Assembly (NCBI RefSeq): GCF_016806125.1
Contig: NZ_CP047166.1
Coordinates: forward strand, 1,798,001-1,862,000
DNA length: 64,000 nucleotides
Direction: 5' to 3'
Source of the DNA: Ponticoccus alexandrii
Lineage (GTDB): Bacteria > Pseudomonadota > Alphaproteobacteria > Rhodobacterales > Rhodobacteraceae
The notes beneath the pieces were generated by a model that searched no databases, was not told where the DNA came from, and saw only the letters and a list, made by a program, of their open reading frames with translations. Each line of letters starts with the position of its first letter. The stretch's first letter is position 1. Below, piece after piece: positions 60,907-64,000 of this stretch. A program made the translations under genes and the position numbers.

Positions 60907-61113
60907 TTATGCCGCGTCTTCGTCCAGGTCGATCTCGTCGGCCATGGCGACGACCTGACGCTCTGCGTAGTGACCGCAGGACGGGCAGACGTGGTGCGGG
61001 CGCTTCAGCTCGCCGCAGTTGTCGCACTCGTTCGGGTTAGCCGCGACCAGTGCGTCATGCGCACGACGGTTGTTGCGGCGCGATTTGGAAACCTTGTTCT
61101 GTTGGACGGCCAT
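60907..61113 (-). CDS. rpmF: Ribosomal protein bL32
   Basis: 68 residues. The start [20 protein letters not shown] is diagnostic; the four zinc-binding cysteines are in C-D-N-C and C-P-S-C. It lies before plsX as in many proteobacteria. Confidence 0.97.
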   Translation of the reverse strand: MAVQQNKVSKSRRNNRRAHDALVAANPNECDNCGELKRPHHVCPSCGHYAERQVVAMADEIDLDEDAA

Positions 61114-61263
61114 GTCTCAACCTCTATATTGGTGAGGGGACAGCGTCCCCGCGATGTCTGGAGCCTTGCCGCGCCATATGACCCGGCGTGCGGGGCGATG
61201 CAAGGCTGGCGTTCTCATGAAGGCGCGAAAATACGCGGAAAGTCTGATTTGGCAAGGGGATTC

Positions 61264-61830
61264 TCAGCCTTCCTCGCCGTCCTTCCGCATTTTTTCGCGC
61301 AGCGAAGCCAGACCGGCAAAGGGTTTGACCTCTTCGTCGGTCAGCGGAGCCACGCCATCTTCTGCGAATTGCGCCTGGTCGAGGTCCGCGCCCTCGGCCC
61401 GGGGATAGGCGGGAAGCGCCAGCGCCAGCGCCTCGGCCATGACCGCCCAGAGGTCGATGACATCGCCAAGCGGTTCGACGCTGTCGTCCTCGGGCACCTC
61501 GGTCTCGGAACCGGCCTCGAAACTGTCCAGACGGTCGGCGGGCACGAAGCGGCGGATGACCGGGGTATCAATGCGCGTCGTCACCGGCGCCAGCGTCACG
61601 ATGCAGGCCTGAACCGCAGTGGCGCCCAGCTCTGCCGTCAATTCCCAGCCGCGGTTGCCCAGCGGCACAAGCCGGCCCTGAAAGCGCAGCTTGCGGATTG
61701 TTTGCGCGCCAAGATGCCCGGCAAGGGCGGCGCGGTCTTCTGCCTCGGGTTCAAGGCAGAAGGCGTGTTCCGTCCCGCGACCCAGCGCAGAGACACGCAG
61801 GCGGGGTTCGGAGGTCGATGCATGGGGCAT
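61264..61830 (-). CDS. yceD: YceD/DUF177 family protein
   Basis: 188 residues. The pattern A-C-I-V-T-L-A-P-V-T-T-R-I-D-T-P-V-I-R-R-F followed by the acidic D-D-S-V-E-P-L and I-D-L-W-A-V-M-A-E-A-L-A-L-A-L-P-A-Y-P-R matches DUF177 proteins, linked to 23S rRNA accumulation in other bacteria. It is the first gene of the block with rpmF, 150 bases from it. Confidence 0.88.
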   Translation of the reverse strand: MPHASTSEPRLRVSALGRGTEHAFCLEPEAEDRAALAGHLGAQTIRKLRFQGRLVPLGNRGWELTAELGATAVQACIVTLAPVTTRIDTPVIRRFVPADRLDSFEAGSETEVPEDDSVEPLGDVIDLWAVMAEALALALPAYPRAEGADLDQAQFAEDGVAPLTDEEVKPFAGLASLREKMRKDGEEG

Positions 61831-61920
61831 AGGGTCCGGTTTTCCTGTGCTTGAATGGCGGGCATTCCTTCTGTAATCGGATTACGGGGCCATGAGAACC
61901 AGGACAAGAGGGGCAGGGTA

Positions 61921-62382
61921 ATGCAGGGCAAGACGGGCAGGGCGCGATTGGCAGCAGCCATGGTGATGGTTGTGGCGCTTGGCGCGTGTTCCGCAAGCTA
62001 CCGCACCCATGGCTACATGCCGCCCGAGGACGAACTTCAGCAGATCGTGCCCGGCGTGGATACCCGCGCCTCCGTCGAGGATCTGATCGGCGTGCCGAAC
62101 GCCGCGGGCGTGCGCGACAACTCCGGTTTCTATTACATCGAGACAGAGATGCGTCATTTCGCGTGGCGCCGCCCCGAGATCATGGACCGCCAGATCCTGG
62201 CCATCACCTTCGATCAGGCCGGCATCGTGGACAATATCAGCACCTACGGTCTGGAAGACGGCCGCGTCGTGCCGATCACCCGCCGCGTCACCAAGAGCAC
62301 CGATGGCGAGATCGGCTTCATCCGCAAACTCTTCGGTAATATCGGCGGGATCGACGCCAGCCAGCTTCTGGGCGGCCAGTAA
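61921..62382 (+). CDS. bamE: Outer membrane assembly lipoprotein BamE
   Basis: 153 residues from the ATG at 61921. The lipoprotein signal ends at V-A-L-G-A-C (Cys about 23). The SmpA/OmlA core has I-V-P-G-V-D-T-R-A-S-V-E-D-L-I-G-V-P and F-Y-Y-I-E-T-E. It is part of the BAM complex. It is divergent from yceD. Confidence 0.93.
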   Translation: MQGKTGRARLAAAMVMVVALGACSASYRTHGYMPPEDELQQIVPGVDTRASVEDLIGVPNAAGVRDNSGFYYIETEMRHFAWRRPEIMDRQILAITFDQAGIVDNISTYGLEDGRVVPITRRVTKSTDGEIGFIRKLFGNIGGIDASQLLGGQ

Positions 62383-62499
62383 CGGCATGGCCGGGGCCGC
62401 GAACCGGCCCGGCGAAGATTCGTCACGCTGCTGTCATGCAATTCGCGCAATCCGGGGCCATCTAGGTTGCCTGAGGATGGCTTGGCACAAGAGGCGGGC

Positions 62500-63240
62500 A
62501 TGGCAGGCACAAGCATAGACCTGACACGGGGACGTTACCACGCCCGGCTTGCCGAGGATCCCGGCGATCTCGGTCGGGCACAGACGCTGCGCGGTCTGGC
62601 CTTCCATCGCGACGGGCCCGATGCCGACGCCTTCGACGCGGTCTGCCACCACGTGCTGGTCGAGGATATGACCAGCGGCTCCGTGGTCTGCTGCTTTCGC
62701 CTGATGCCGCTGGCGGGCGGGGCCGAGATCGACCGCAGCTATTCGGCGCAGTTCTACGAGCTTTCGGCGCTGGCCACCTTCGAGGGGCCGATGGTTGAGA
62801 TGGGGCGCTTCTGCATCCATCCCGACTGGCACGACCCCGACATCCTGCGCGTGGCCTGGGGGGCGATGACCGCCTATGTCGATGCGCAGGGGGTCGAGCT
62901 GCTGTTCGGCTGCGCCTCGTTCTCGGGCACCGACGCGCGGGAATACTACGATGCCTTCGCGGTGCTGAAGGCCCGGCACCTCGCACCCCGCCGCTGGTTG
63001 CCCCGGGTCAAGGCGCCCAGCGTTTTCCGCTTCGCCGAACGGCTGCGCCGCAAGCCCGACCGGAAAATGGCGATGCTGCGGATGCCGCCGCTGCTGAAAA
63101 CCTACCTGACCATGGGTGGCTGGGTGTCGGATCACGCGGTGGTGGATGCGCAGATGAACACGCTGCACGTCTTCACCGGCGTCGAGATCGCGGCGATTCC
63201 CCCGGCCCGCAAACGCCTGTTGCGGGCGGTGGCCGGGTAA
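62500..63240 (+). CDS. olsB: Ornithine N-alpha-acyltransferase-like protein (OlsB type)
   Basis: 246 residues from the ATG at 62500 (AAGAGG site). The GNAT-like fold of hemolysin/OlsB proteins is shown by C-C-F-R-L-M-P-L...E-M-G-R-F-C-I-H-P and L-L-F-G-C-A-S-F-S-G-T-D. It would make lyso-ornithine lipid, completed by OlsA elsewhere, giving a phosphorus-free membrane lipid. The exact substrate is inferred from the family. Confidence 0.8.
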   Translation: MAGTSIDLTRGRYHARLAEDPGDLGRAQTLRGLAFHRDGPDADAFDAVCHHVLVEDMTSGSVVCCFRLMPLAGGAEIDRSYSAQFYELSALATFEGPMVEMGRFCIHPDWHDPDILRVAWGAMTAYVDAQGVELLFGCASFSGTDAREYYDAFAVLKARHLAPRRWLPRVKAPSVFRFAERLRRKPDRKMAMLRMPPLLKTYLTMGGWVSDHAVVDAQMNTLHVFTGVEIAAIPPARKRLLRAVAG

Positions 63241-63388
63241 CGGCACTCCCAGCGACGCTGCGGCACAGCGAAAAGCCGCCCGAATCCCCGGGGGGATGGA
63301 CCGCTCAGTGCAGCGCCGGCCCGCGATGGGGCCCGGCTGCGACACGGCCCGGCTTGACGGCAGGCCCGGCTTTGCCTAGCTGCGCGGC

Positions 63389-64000
<612 letters not shown>

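Overview
The window is a stretch of chromosome from a high-GC alphaproteobacterium of the Rhodobacteraceae (Roseobacter-type) group. The evidence is the housekeeping content and order: the minus-strand block yceD-rpmF-plsX-fabH-ihfA-merR, the run argS-SPOR-nagZ-scpA-scpB, a zapA locus divergent from transketolase, a long dCTP deaminase of the alphaproteobacterial type, and an OlsB-like acyltransferase. The genus cannot be fixed from the sequence alone.

Bases 1-24100 are the late half of a lambda/HK97-like siphophage prophage, all on the plus strand. The order is: the end of a DNA methyltransferase, small unknown genes, an HNH endonuclease, terminase small and large subunits, portal, S49 head protease, major capsid, connector and tail-completion genes, tail tube, tail chaperone (with a GGGAAAC slippery site that predicts a -1 frameshift product), tape measure, tail-tip proteins, a gpJ-like protein, a large fibre, and a lysis module. 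The lysis module comprises a holin-like peptide, a membrane-anchored T4-type lysozyme and an overlapping spanin pair. The integrase, repressor and replication end must lie left of the window or be lost.

Bases 24100-36950 are an accessory zone. They hold an orphan RTX-repeat protein, an IS110-family element whose 5' non-coding region folds into three consecutive stem-loops (bridge-RNA candidate), the 3' part of a tRNA-Val gene (an attachment-site scar), a frameshifted and 3'-truncated tyrosine recombinase, a membrane-anchored AraC regulator divergent from a secreted alpha/beta hydrolase with a perfect palindrome between them, a MATE exporter overlapping a glyoxalase-related gene, an ASCH protein, a short-chain dehydrogenase, and IS110 and IS5 fragments.

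From 36950 to the end the genes are core: transketolase, zapA, grx4, bolA, xthA, erpA, dgt, a cation/proton antiporter, argS, a SPOR protein, nagZ, scpAB, dcd, tRNA-Pro(GGG), merR, ihfA, fabH, plsX, rpmF, yceD, bamE, olsB and the start of an ABC-F ATPase. Embedded among them at 42450-44845 is an unfamiliar three-gene unit: a small protein with five 20-residue repeats each carrying AFTSWSG, an unknown 353-residue protein, and a DMT-type membrane transporter. The unit is preceded by an AT-rich promoter region with two palindromes and three TTAA boxes at exact 10-base spacing. This is the best candidate in the window for an undescribed system.
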